From positions 1-28,693 of the IMG/VR virus record IMGVR_UViG_3300029309_000252: a DNA stretch of 28,693 nt; one strand, given 5' to 3'. Position numbers and translations under genes: made by a program. The notes beneath the pieces were generated by a model. It made no database searches and was not told the DNA's origin. It saw only the letters and a program-made list of their open reading frames with translations. This document shows positions 4,716 through 12,772 of the stretch, in pieces. The DNA comes from a virus. Positions within the stretch are counted from its first letter, which is position 1, and every line of letters starts with the position of its first letter.

Positions 4716-6004
4716 TGGGACTCTTTAGCAGATTATTGCGTAGAAGAAGACTGAATCCAAGAAGAACAGGATTATTTGGTGGTGTAGCTGGTTTAAGGGA
4801 CCGTATGCCACGAAGAAGAAATATGTTTTTTGGAGGTAGAAGGCAAATGAATCCTTTTTTAGGCATGAATAATCTCCCTCGAATAAGTTTTTTACCTCCT
4901 TCTATTGCTGAGGCGCAAGGCAGAAACTTATCTAACGTGGGACTTTTGCCTAGTTACATGCAACCTGGTGGCTCAGGTATGCCAGAAACGGATAATAGAT
5001 TTGCTGATATGCCACAACCTCCAGAAATGCAAACTTCTGACATGACAATTTATACAGATGCTTTTGGTAATCAAAAATCAGGTTCTAGCAGTATGGCAAG
5101 GTACCACAAACAATTGAAAGAATATTTTGCAGCTAACCCAGGTGCACAAGATTATTACTTGTCTCAAAACCCACCAAGTAAAATGCCACCCGTAAGTCCA
5201 CCTTTTGGCGATCCAATTAGGACACCAGGGCTTCTTAAACTTAATCCAGGGCCAGCTCTAGGTGGAGTAAACAGAATTGGAGATATATACGCTAATAGAG
5301 AAAATTTCGTTGCTGCACCTAATAAAGATCCTAACGACAGTTCGTTTGGTCCAGGCGATCCAGGTTATCGTCCTGGCGTGCCAGACCCTCTCAAGGGTCA
5401 ACCAATTAGCCCAACCTTACCGATGGACTTACCACCTATGCCTGATCCTATTGTGGACATGCAAGGCAGAATGGGCTTTGAAAACGGTGGCGACGCTGAT
5501 AAATCTGATTTCCCAGATTTAAGTGGTGATGGCAAAATAACCAAAAAAGATATTTTAATTGGTAGAGGCGTTATTGAGATGGGTAATGGCGGCGATCCAG
5601 CTGACGAACAAGCTAGAGCTCTTATGAGTGAAGAAGATAGAATGATGGCTAACATGAGTATACCAGGTAAAGATATGCCAAGCGGAAGTGATTCTGACAT
5701 GATGAACTATCAACGTGCTTTACAAAATTACCAAGAATTTTATTATTCACAACCAGAAGCTTTAAGAGCTAACTTACCTTCACCAGCAGAACTTTATAAT
5801 GAACCTGAGAAAGTCATGAATGATCCTGCTTACAGAGATCTGATGGGCGAAGCTGGTCGTGGTCTTGGTTCAGCACTTATGATGGGGTCTGGTCCAGGGC
5901 GTGGTATAAATCAAATAAGCATGCTGTTAAAACAATTAGATGGCCCTAGTATGCCTAATTTTCCTGAAAAAAAAAGTCCGAACTTCCCGATGATGTCTCG
6001 GTAA
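4712..6004 (+). CDS. Hypothetical Pro/Gly/Met-rich protein with EF-hand-like loop, 430 aa
   Basis: The start at ATG 4712 overlaps the upstream stop (a second ATG follows at 4715). The N-terminus is strongly basic (FSRLLRRRRLNPRR, MPRRRNMFFGGRRQM). The central part is Pro/Gly rich and low complexity. Residues 269-280 (DLSGDGKITKKD) match an EF-hand calcium loop with acidic or Ser ligands at 1, 3, 5 and 12 and Gly at 6. A similar FPDLxGDGK motif followed by ILIGRGV occurs in other marine phage proteins. The frame ends shortly after an A9 tract, where a -1 shift would add 134 residues. Function unknown. Basic head-module proteins of this kind may be internal or ejected virion proteins (inference). 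Confidence 0.75.
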   Translation: MMGLFSRLLRRRRLNPRRTGLFGGVAGLRDRMPRRRNMFFGGRRQMNPFLGMNNLPRISFLPPSIAEAQGRNLSNVGLLPSYMQPGGSGMPETDNRFADMPQPPEMQTSDMTIYTDAFGNQKSGSSSMARYHKQLKEYFAANPGAQDYYLSQNPPSKMPPVSPPFGDPIRTPGLLKLNPGPALGGVNRIGDIYANRENFVAAPNKDPNDSSFGPGDPGYRPGVPDPLKGQPISPTLPMDLPPMPDPIVDMQGRMGFENGGDADKSDFPDLSGDGKITKKDILIGRGVIEMGNGGDPADEQARALMSEEDRMMANMSIPGKDMPSGSDSDMMNYQRALQNYQEFYYSQPEALRANLPSPAELYNEPEKVMNDPAYRDLMGEAGRGLGSALMMGSGPGRGINQISMLLKQLDGPSMPNFPEKKSPNFPMMSR

Positions 6005-6378
6005 AAGATTTTACTGATTTAATTTTTGATCCAACAGATCCAATTGATTACATATCTTTAGCAGTCCCACCCTTTGGTTTTGTAGCTAAAGCACGCAAAT
6101 TAGACAAGGCTGACGATTTCCTAGAAAAAGTTCTGAAACAAAAAGCTGATAGACTTGCAAAGGTTCCAGCAGGCCAAAGAAAAAGATACCAGCAACTACA
6201 AGACTTGCGAACAGAAAAAATGGAAAAAGCTGAAATGCTTCAAGGCGATATCAAAAGATATGATGATGCAGTAGGTGCAGCTAACCTTAGAAAACAAAAA
6301 GAACTTATAATACAGAGACAAAAACTAGAAGAAGAGATTGCTAACATCGGTAAAGAGTTACGTAGCATGACTAAGTAA
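5968..6378 (+). CDS. -1 frame extension of the 430-aa protein (candidate frameshift product)
   Basis: The frame opens just after a TGA at 5965-5967, at the A9 tract (5967-5975), and runs 136 codons to TAA 6376-6378. Its first in-frame ATG is only at codon 85 (6220) and has no ribosome site. An in-frame slippery heptamer A-AAA-AAA (5968-5974) in the upstream gene would allow a -1 slip, giving residues 1-421 plus 134 more (about 555 aa). The extension looks like real protein: ELPDDVSVKDFTDLIFDPTD, then PFGFVAKARKL and a Lys/Glu/Gln coiled coil to the end. Alternatives are transcriptional slippage, a homopolymer sequencing error, or decay of the 3' half. Confidence 0.6.
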   Translation, partial: KKKSELPDDVSVKDFTDLIFDPTDPIDYISLAVPPFGFVAKARKLDKADDFLEKVLKQKADRLAKVPAGQRKRYQQLQDLRTEKMEKAEMLQGDIKRYDDAVGAANLRKQKELIIQRQKLEEEIANIGKELRSMTK

Positions 6379-6381
6379 TAT

Positions 6382-7842
6382 ATGTCACTTGAAAATCTTA
6401 CAGACGCAGAGCTGAAGGAAGCTTTGCTCTTAAAAGAAAGACTAAATATCCTGGCTAAAAGAGATGATTGTCAAGCTACTTTCATGTCTTTTATTGAACA
6501 CATTTGGCCTGAGTTTATATGCGGGCGTCATCATAAAATATTTGCTCAAAAGCTTGAAGATATAGCAACAGGTAAAATAAACCGTCTTATTATTAATATG
6601 CCTCCAAGACACACAAAGTCTGAGTTTGCTTCTACTTACTTCCCTGCTTGGATTATGGGTAAGTACCCAAACAAAAAAATTATGCAAACTACGCACACAG
6701 GCGAACTAGCTGCACGTTTTGGTCGTAAAGTCAGAAACATGATGGATACCAAAGAGTATCAATCTATCTTTCCTGATGTGACTCTATCAGCTGACTCGAA
6801 GTCTGCTGGCCGTTGGGAAACTAACAAAGGGGGTGAGTATTTCGCTGCTGGTGTAGGTGGAGCTATTACAGGTCGTGGTGCTGACCTGTTGATTATAGAT
6901 GATCCACACTCTGAACAAGATGCTCTTAGTCCTTCAGCTATGGAAGCCTGTTGGGAATGGTACACCTCAGGTCCTCGACAGCGTTTACAACCAAAAGGAG
7001 CTATAGTTCTAGTTATGACTAGGTGGAGTAGCGTCGACCTGACAGCCAAACTTTTAGATGCACAAAAGGAACCCTTAGCTGATAGCTGGGAGGTAGTAGA
7101 ATTTCCTGCAATCTTCCCCGATACAGAGAATCCTTTATGGCCTGAGTTTTGGTCTAAAGATGAGCTTTTGTCTGTCAAAGCTTCTCTACCTGCTATGAAA
7201 TGGAACGCTCAATGGATGCAGACACCAACTGCAGAAGAAGGTTCAATTATCAAAAGAGAGTGGTGGAACGAGTGGGAACATGATACATTACCAGGAGTAC
7301 AATACATAATTCAATCGTATGATACGGCATTTTCAAAAAGACAGTCCGCCGACTTTAGTGCCATATCTACTTGGGGTGTGTTTAGGCCATCTGATGGTGC
7401 GCCCGATTCTGTTATCTTACTTGACTGTCAAAAAGGTCGTTGGGATTTTCCTGAGCTCAAAGAAATAGCTATGCGTGAATACCGTTACTGGGATCCCGAT
7501 ATGGTTTTGATTGAAGCGAAAGCATCTGGTACACCTTTGACACATGAGTTGCGCAGGCTAGGTATACCTGTAGTTAATTATTCTCCAACGAGAGGACACG
7601 ACAAACAAACTAGAATGCATGCTGTTGCCCCAATCTTTGAGTCTGGTTTAGTTTGGGCTCCAAAAAAACAGTTTGCTGATGAAATGATAGAAGAATGTGC
7701 TTCTTTCCCCTTTGGTGCACATGATGATTTGTGTGATACAATGACTCAAGCTTTGATGCGTTTTCGTGAGGGCGGTCTTGTCTCATTAGGAAGTGATTAT
7801 GAAGATGAAGACAAAGCACCAATAAAGAGGGTATATTATTAG
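6382..7842 (+). CDS. terL: Terminase large subunit (DNA-packaging ATPase/nuclease)
   Basis: This 486 aa protein has the full large-terminase layout. The N-terminal ATPase has a Walker A-like PPRHTKSE at 74-81, an upstream adenine-binding region, Walker B LLIIDDP at 169-175, and the coupling motif VLVMTRW at 209-215. The C-terminal RNase H-like nuclease has its acidic metal ligands at D314 (SYDTAF), E378 (LIEAKASG) and around D448-D452 (AHDDLCD). It drives phage DNA into the prohead through the portal and cuts the concatemer. The length is normal for a podovirus or siphovirus TerL. No strong ribosome site precedes ATG 6382, four bases after the previous frame's stop, so it is probably coupled. 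All catalytic motifs are intact. Confidence 0.97.
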   Translation: MSLENLTDAELKEALLLKERLNILAKRDDCQATFMSFIEHIWPEFICGRHHKIFAQKLEDIATGKINRLIINMPPRHTKSEFASTYFPAWIMGKYPNKKIMQTTHTGELAARFGRKVRNMMDTKEYQSIFPDVTLSADSKSAGRWETNKGGEYFAAGVGGAITGRGADLLIIDDPHSEQDALSPSAMEACWEWYTSGPRQRLQPKGAIVLVMTRWSSVDLTAKLLDAQKEPLADSWEVVEFPAIFPDTENPLWPEFWSKDELLSVKASLPAMKWNAQWMQTPTAEEGSIIKREWWNEWEHDTLPGVQYIIQSYDTAFSKRQSADFSAISTWGVFRPSDGAPDSVILLDCQKGRWDFPELKEIAMREYRYWDPDMVLIEAKASGTPLTHELRRLGIPVVNYSPTRGHDKQTRMHAVAPIFESGLVWAPKKQFADEMIEECASFPFGAHDDLCDTMTQALMRFREGGLVSLGSDYEDEDKAPIKRVYY

Positions 7843-7843
7843 T

Positions 7844-8017
7844 ATGTTACAGTTTTATCTAACAGAATATGAAAAAGATGGTAGCGTAGTAGACGGCCCC
7901 TTAATTTGCGCTAAAGACTTTGACGAAGCACACATACAAGCAAGAGATTTAAAACTAAAATTAGTTGGTGAGTTATTTCCCCTAGCTGATTTGCTTAATC
8001 AGGAGACATTACACTAA
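7844..8017 (+). CDS. Mini-protein between terminase and portal, 57 aa
   Basis: This short complete frame runs from ATG 7844, one base after the terminase stop, to TAA 8015-8017, which overlaps the portal ATG (TAATG). The product starts MLQFYLTEYEKDGSVVDGPL and continues ICAKDFDEAHIQARDLKLKL, reading as beta hairpin then helix. CAGGAG within its last codons serves the portal gene. No family is recognised. Tight overlap with both neighbours and lack of alternative coding support a real gene. Confidence 0.68.
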   Translation: MLQFYLTEYEKDGSVVDGPLICAKDFDEAHIQARDLKLKLVGELFPLADLLNQETLH

Positions 8018-10470
8018 TGGCTATTGAAAACATTACACCAGAGAACCCAGACAAACCAACCACACCAAACGAATTAGAACTCACACAAGTCCTTGACATT
8101 ACCCAAAGAGATGGCGACTTCGAAATATTAGAAGATGGTTCTGCAGTTATGCAAGATGATATGGAGCCTGATATGTCTTTAGATGGTGATATTAATTTAG
8201 CTGATGTCTTAGAAGAAAGTGTCTTGTCAAGAATAGCTAGCGATCTAATGGCTAGTATAGAAAAAGACAAATCATCCAGAGACGACTGGGAAAAAACTTA
8301 TACCGATGGTCTTAAGTATTTGGGCATGAAGTTTGATGAAGATAGAAGTGAGCCTTTCTCTGGTGCTTCAGGTGTCATACATCCTTTGCTTGGTGAAGCT
8401 GTCACACAATTTCAAGCACAAGCTTACAAAGAGTTACTACCTTCAGGTGGCCCAGTAAAAACACAAGTTATTGGTGCTTATAACTCTGATGTAGAAATGC
8501 AAGCACAAAGAGTCAAAGAATTTATGAACTTTCAAATCATCCACAAGATGGAGGAGTACGATGAAGAATTAGATCAATTATTGTTTTACTTGCCATTAGC
8601 AGGTTCAGCATTTAAGAAAGTTTATTACGATGATAATTTAGGTAGAGCTATATCAAAGTTTGTAGCGCCTGAAGATTTAATTGTTCCTTACTATGCTACC
8701 GACTTAGAGTCTTGTGGCAGAATAACAAACGTTATCAAAATGTCAGATAACGAAGTTAAAAAACTACAGCTCTCAGGGTTTTATCGCAATATATCTTTGA
8801 GCGGTGATGAGAGTATAGATACAAATACTGAAGTACAAGAAGAAATAGACAAGCTTACAGGACAACAACCGTCTTACGATGATACGGAAGTGTCAGTTTT
8901 GTATGAAGTACATACAGATTTAAATTTAGAGGGCTTCGAGGATATGAATGATGCAGGCGAAGAGTCTGGCTTGAAGCTGCCATATATTGTTACGATAGAT
9001 ACTGCAAGCGGTAAGGTTTTATCAATCAGAAGAAACTTCAAAGAAACCGATCCTTTGAAAAATAAAATAGAGTATTTTGTACACTTCAAATTTTTACCAG
9101 GTTTAGGTTTTTATGGCTTTGGGTTAACTCACATGATAGGTGGGTTATCGAAAGCGTCCACGTCTATTCTGAGGCAATTGATTGACGCAGGTACCCTTGC
9201 TAACCTACCTGCTGGGTTTAAGACAAGAGGTATAAGAATAAGAGACGAAGATAGTCCTATTCAGCCTGGAGAGTTTCGTGATGTGGACGCCCCTGGTGGA
9301 TCTTTAGCAGATTCAATTCAACCGTTGCCGTTCAAAGAGCCTAGCGGTACTTTACTTTCCTTGCTAGGTTTGCTAGTAGACTCAGGACAAAAGTTTGCAT
9401 CTATAGCAGAAATAAATGTAGGACAAGGCAATCCATCTGCACCAGTTGGTACAACTATGGCATTACTCGAAAGATCAACCAAAGTTTTATCTGCGATACA
9501 TAAAAGATTACATAACGCACAAAAAAAAGAATTTAAGCTATTGTCCGATATATTCAAAGAATATTTACCGCCTGAATACCCATATCAAGTAAGCGGTGGT
9601 ATGAATCAAATAAAAGCACAAGACTTTGATGACAGAGTAGACATAATGCCAATATCAAATCCAGATATTTTTTCAACATCACAAAGAATAGCTATGGCAC
9701 AAGAAATGATGCAATTAGTGCAATCAAACCCTGAAATACATGGTAAGGGTGGTATATATGAAGCATATCGTAGAATGTATGCAGCTATTGGTATAGATAA
9801 TATTGATGCTTTGTTAAAACCACCACCAGCAGATAACCCACAACCATTAGAAGCTGGTTTCGAAAACAATCAACTTCTTATGGGTCAACCAGCACAAGCT
9901 TTCGTCCAACAAGATCATGATGCTCATATATCAGCGCATATGGCGTTACTCAAAACTCCACCAGTACAATCTAATGCTATGGTACAAGCAGCTATACATG
10001 CTCACATAATGCAACACCTACAAATGAAAGCAGATTTGCTAGCAGAACAACAGATGCCACCAGAGCTAATGCAACAATATCAACAACTACAACAACAAGC
10101 ACAAAACGTTGATCCACAACAATCTTTACAAATACAAACACAAGCAAAAGATTTATTAGCACAATTTTCAGCACCTATTTTTGCTGAGCTTGTTACACAA
10201 TATAGTGAGCAGACAAGCGACCCTAATGAAGATCCTCTTGTAGCTTTAAGAAGACAAGAAATAGCGCTCAAAGGCCAAGAGCTAGCTATAGAACAACAAC
10301 AATTTCAAGTAGAACAACAAAGAAAACGAGACGATTCATTACGTCAAGATGCTATTGATCGTGAGCGTATAAGTTTGCAAGAAGAGATCGCTGAGATGAA
10401 AGATGAAACTACAAGAGAACGTTTAGAACAACAAAGAGAGTTAAAATTAATGGACTTGAATAGAAAATAA
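8017..10470 (+). CDS. Portal protein, P22-like
   Basis: This 817 aa protein directly follows the terminase, as portals do. The region from about 75 to 610 matches the P22-type portal fold, with GASGVIHPLLGEAV near the N-terminus, the wing/stem part FVAPEDLIVPYYATDLESC, and the conserved FKFLPGLGFYGFGLTHMI and GLSKASTSILRQLIDAGTLA. The C-terminal 180 residues are Gln-rich and coiled coil (runs such as MQQYQQLQQQAQ), comparable to the helical barrel that extends P22 gp1. Twelve copies form the DNA entry channel and bind terminase and later the gp4-like connector. At 817 aa it is slightly longer than P22 gp1 (about 725). The N-terminal 70 residues are acidic. Confidence 0.92.
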   Translation: MAIENITPENPDKPTTPNELELTQVLDITQRDGDFEILEDGSAVMQDDMEPDMSLDGDINLADVLEESVLSRIASDLMASIEKDKSSRDDWEKTYTDGLKYLGMKFDEDRSEPFSGASGVIHPLLGEAVTQFQAQAYKELLPSGGPVKTQVIGAYNSDVEMQAQRVKEFMNFQIIHKMEEYDEELDQLLFYLPLAGSAFKKVYYDDNLGRAISKFVAPEDLIVPYYATDLESCGRITNVIKMSDNEVKKLQLSGFYRNISLSGDESIDTNTEVQEEIDKLTGQQPSYDDTEVSVLYEVHTDLNLEGFEDMNDAGEESGLKLPYIVTIDTASGKVLSIRRNFKETDPLKNKIEYFVHFKFLPGLGFYGFGLTHMIGGLSKASTSILRQLIDAGTLANLPAGFKTRGIRIRDEDSPIQPGEFRDVDAPGGSLADSIQPLPFKEPSGTLLSLLGLLVDSGQKFASIAEINVGQGNPSAPVGTTMALLERSTKVLSAIHKRLHNAQKKEFKLLSDIFKEYLPPEYPYQVSGGMNQIKAQDFDDRVDIMPISNPDIFSTSQRIAMAQEMMQLVQSNPEIHGKGGIYEAYRRMYAAIGIDNIDALLKPPPADNPQPLEAGFENNQLLMGQPAQAFVQQDHDAHISAHMALLKTPPVQSNAMVQAAIHAHIMQHLQMKADLLAEQQMPPELMQQYQQLQQQAQNVDPQQSLQIQTQAKDLLAQFSAPIFAELVTQYSEQTSDPNEDPLVALRRQEIALKGQELAIEQQQFQVEQQRKRDDSLRQDAIDRERISLQEEIAEMKDETTRERLEQQRELKLMDLNRK

Positions 10471-10483
10471 GGTAGTATAGAAT
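10456..10483 (+). promoter_or_regulatory. Candidate promoter TTGAAT-16-TAGAAT
   Basis: TTGAAT (10456-10461) and TAGAAT (10478-10483), spaced by 16, lie across the end of the portal gene. The -10 ends only six bases before ATG 10490, so transcription would start at or very near the start codon, giving a leaderless message. The next gene has no Shine-Dalgarno site, which fits. Consensus match only, in AT-rich DNA. Confidence 0.3.
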
Positions 10484-10489
10484 CAAATT

Positions 10490-10657
10490 ATGAAAATAAT
10501 GAAAGAAAAACAATGTTACGGCAATAAAGGGAAAGTGCCTATGAAGGTAACTCAAAAAGTTTCTGTCAACACTAAACCACAACCTGGTATGGGTAAAGGT
10601 AAAGCGAGAGGTGTTGGTATTGCTGAATCTGGCACAAAGTTTTCTGGCGTATATTAA
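10490..10657 (+). CDS. Small basic Gly/Lys-rich protein, 55 aa
   Basis: A complete frame from ATG 10490 to TAA 10655-10657, overlapping the next ATG by one base (TAATG). The product is MKIMKEKQCYGNKGKVPMKV, then a middle of Thr/Lys/Pro, then GMGKGKARGVGIAESGTKF. The GMGxGKARGxG pattern near the C-terminus is typical of tiny proteins that sit between portal and capsid genes in many marine podoviruses and cyanophages. Function unknown. Basic, flexible head-module proteins may be minor virion components (inference). A second ATG three codons in could also be the start. Confidence 0.72.
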   Translation: MKIMKEKQCYGNKGKVPMKVTQKVSVNTKPQPGMGKGKARGVGIAESGTKFSGVY

Positions 10658-10872
10658 TGTCAGTTCTTTGGTTAAGAGAAAAACTACTTAAAGAACTTGC
10701 TGATAAAAGGCAAGCTATAACAGACACATTACTGGCTGGTGTCAAAGACATGAGCCAATATGAGTTTCTACGTGGACGTTACAGTTCTCTCATCGACGTA
10801 GAAAATGATTTAAGGGAACTGCTGGGAAAAGTAATAGAAGATGACGAAGACCAACAAGGTGGTAGTACCTGA
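10657..10872 (+). CDS. Small helical head-module protein, 71 aa
   Basis: ATG 10657 overlaps the previous stop. The product begins MSVLWLREKLLKELADKRQA and continues as a long helix pair (DMSQYEFLRGRYSSLIDVEN), ending acidic. The YxxLRGRxxxLxxxExxL pattern is a recurrent small protein in phage head operons of this kind. I know of no demonstrated function. Its 3' end overlaps the next gene by 32 bases, unusually long for this window, which supports tight co-translation. Confidence 0.75.
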   Translation: MSVLWLREKLLKELADKRQAITDTLLAGVKDMSQYEFLRGRYSSLIDVENDLRELLGKVIEDDEDQQGGST

Positions 10873-11341
10873 CCACGTAGCTAAAGAAATCGAGAAAGAA
10901 AATCAAGCAATAGAACAAACCGTGCAAAAAACTGGTGAAGAGCTTGATAAAGCATATGTTGATCCTGGACTAAAAGTCCTAGATCCAACTCTTTTAGACA
11001 AATCCGCATTAGAAAGAATGCCTACACCTACTGGGTGGCGTATGTTGATACTGCCATTTGCTGGTATGGGTAAATCTAAAGGCGGTATAATACTTACACA
11101 AGATACGGTTGATAGAGAAAGATTATCAACTGTTTGTGCATACGTAGTGAAAATGGGACCTCTATGTTACAAAGACGCTAAGTTTGGTAATCAAGCTTGG
11201 TGTGAAGAGAAACAATGGGTATTGATTGGCCGTTACGCAGGAGCAAGATTCAAACTTGGTGATGATGCAGAATGTAGAATCATTAATGATGATGAAGTGA
11301 TAGCGACTATACACGATCCAACCGATATCGTTGCAGTATAA
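10841..11341 (+). CDS. GroES-like co-chaperonin (Cpn10 fold) with N-terminal extension
   Basis: This 166 aa protein has a charged N-terminal extension of about 60 residues, then a Cpn10-like domain. P-T-G-W-R-M-L-I-L at 63-71 aligns with the start of GroES. The mobile-loop segment GKSKGGIILTQD (77-88) matches the GroES loop that binds GroEL through an IVL-type triplet (here IIL). The end carries DEVIATIHDPTDIVAV, like the EEVLIMxESDILAIV ending of GroES. It would pair with the host GroEL to fold the capsid protein, as T4 gp31 does. It lies two genes upstream of scaffold-to-capsid genes, supporting that role. ATG 10841 lacks a good ribosome site, and a GTG at 10859 is possible. Confidence 0.8.
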   Translation: MTKTNKVVVPDHVAKEIEKENQAIEQTVQKTGEELDKAYVDPGLKVLDPTLLDKSALERMPTPTGWRMLILPFAGMGKSKGGIILTQDTVDRERLSTVCAYVVKMGPLCYKDAKFGNQAWCEEKQWVLIGRYAGARFKLGDDAECRIINDDEVIATIHDPTDIVAV

Positions 11342-11350
11342 GGAGAACTT

Positions 11351-12256
11351 ATGTCAGAAGAAGTTAAAAACGAAAACGAAAATATAGAAGAAGGCGAAAT
11401 AGTAGAGTTAGATGAACCTACACCTGAGCCTGAAGAAGCTGTACAAGAATCAGAACCTGAGCAGGTTGAAGAATCTGTTCAAGAAGCTGCCCCTACTGAA
11501 GAAGAGGAGTTAGCTGGTTATTCTGACAAAGTGCAGAAAAGAATTAATACACTTACACGAAAATTAAGAGAAGCAGAACGTGCAAGTGAGTCAGCATATA
11601 ACATGGCTAACAGTCTGAAAACTGAAAATAATAATTTAAAAGAAAGAGTAGCACAAAGCAGTGAAAGTTTTTTAGGTGAGGCAGAACAGAGATTACAATC
11701 TCAAAGAGTCCAAGCCCAAGCAGCTTTAAAAAATGCTTTAGAAACGCAAGATCATGATAAGGCTGTTAAAGCGCAAGACATATTAGCTAGGATAGCAGTT
11801 GAAGAATCATCTATAAAAAATTCAAAAATTAATTTTACTCAAAACCAAAATGTAAAAGAAACACCTGCTGCGCAACCAGAACAACAACCCGCACAACCAG
11901 ATCCCAAAGCACAAGCTTGGGCAGATGCCAACGTTTGGTTTGGTGAAGATCGTGTAATGACTATGGCAACTTTTGGTATACATGAAGATCTTGTTGATGA
12001 AGGATTTGATCCTAACAGCGATGAGTATTATACTGAAGTTGATCAAAGGTTGAGGAAAAGTTTTCCTGCCAAGTTTGAAAAGGCAGAAGAAAGTGTTACA
12101 GAAACACAAAAACCTCAACAAAGAGTGGCTTCTGCAGCCAGAAATACCCAGGCGACTGGAGGTAAACGTAAAGTTAAACTTACACCGTCAGAGGTTCAAA
12201 TGGCTAAGAAGTTGAACGTACCTCTCAACGAGTACGCAAAATTTGTAAAAAGGTAA
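11351..12256 (+). CDS. Scaffolding protein
   Basis: The ATG at 11351 has AAGGAG upstream. The 301 aa product has an extremely acidic Glu/Pro N-terminus (about 1-55) and a strong coiled coil from about 60 to 160 (KVQKRINTLTRKLREAERAS). A Gln/Pro/Ala linker near 175-190 follows, then a more globular C-terminal part ending KLTPSEVQMAKKLNVPLNEY. This composition and a position just before the decoration and capsid genes are typical of phage scaffolding proteins, which guide prohead assembly and then leave. Assignment rests on architecture and context rather than a catalytic motif. Confidence 0.82.
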   Translation: MSEEVKNENENIEEGEIVELDEPTPEPEEAVQESEPEQVEESVQEAAPTEEEELAGYSDKVQKRINTLTRKLREAERASESAYNMANSLKTENNNLKERVAQSSESFLGEAEQRLQSQRVQAQAALKNALETQDHDKAVKAQDILARIAVEESSIKNSKINFTQNQNVKETPAAQPEQQPAQPDPKAQAWADANVWFGEDRVMTMATFGIHEDLVDEGFDPNSDEYYTEVDQRLRKSFPAKFEKAEESVTETQKPQQRVASAARNTQATGGKRKVKLTPSEVQMAKKLNVPLNEYAKFVKR

Positions 12257-12261
12257 TAACT

Positions 12262-12753
12262 ATGAATAGAGACGATAAGGGTAGGTTCTTAAAACCTGAA
12301 AATGACAGAATGACCCGTTCTGCTGATACTCGTGCTAAAGACGTGGCACGCAAACCTTGGGCTCCACCAAGCACATTAGATACTCCACCCGCCCCTGAAG
12401 GCTTTGTCTACAGGTGGATAAGGGCAGAGACTTTGAATCAAGAAGACAGAAAGAATGTCATGTCAAGACTCAGAGAAGGCTTCGAACTTGTTCGAGCTGA
12501 AGAGATAACTGATTTTGAACTTCCAAGTATTCTTGAGGGTAAGCACGCAGGAGTTATAGGTGTTGGGGGCTTATTATTAGCTAAGATTCCACTAGAGACA
12601 AGAGAAGAACGTAACTCTTATTATCAGGGCAGAAGCGAAACTATGCAGCAAGCTATTGATAATGATCTGTTGAAGGAATCTGATGCTCGTTCTCCAATAA
12701 TGTCTCCGAGGAGAACTTCTTCAGTAACATTCGGGGGCGGTAAACGAAAATAA
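12262..12753 (+). CDS. Conserved-type head-module protein, 163 aa
   Basis: ATG 12262 follows AAGG six bases after the scaffold gene. The product has a charged disordered N-terminus (MNRDDKGRFLKPENDRM), then a compact domain with FVYRWIRAETLNQEDRKNVM and LREGFELVRAEEI, a Gly-rich hydrophobic stretch (GVIGVGGLLLAKI), and a basic C-terminus ending GGGKRK. The YRWIR...N..DR.NV..R.REG pattern recurs between scaffold and capsid genes of marine podoviruses. Its role is not established; it may be a minor capsid or assembly protein. Confidence 0.78.
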   Translation: MNRDDKGRFLKPENDRMTRSADTRAKDVARKPWAPPSTLDTPPAPEGFVYRWIRAETLNQEDRKNVMSRLREGFELVRAEEITDFELPSILEGKHAGVIGVGGLLLAKIPLETREERNSYYQGRSETMQQAIDNDLLKESDARSPIMSPRRTSSVTFGGGKRK

Positions 12754-12772
12754 TATATAAGGAAAAAATATT

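Noticed and set aside
9992-10271. Hydrophobic minus-strand frames opposite the portal C-terminus
   Set aside because: They are mirror images of the Gln-rich CAA repeats in the portal gene (read as Val/Leu/Cys) and have no start signals.
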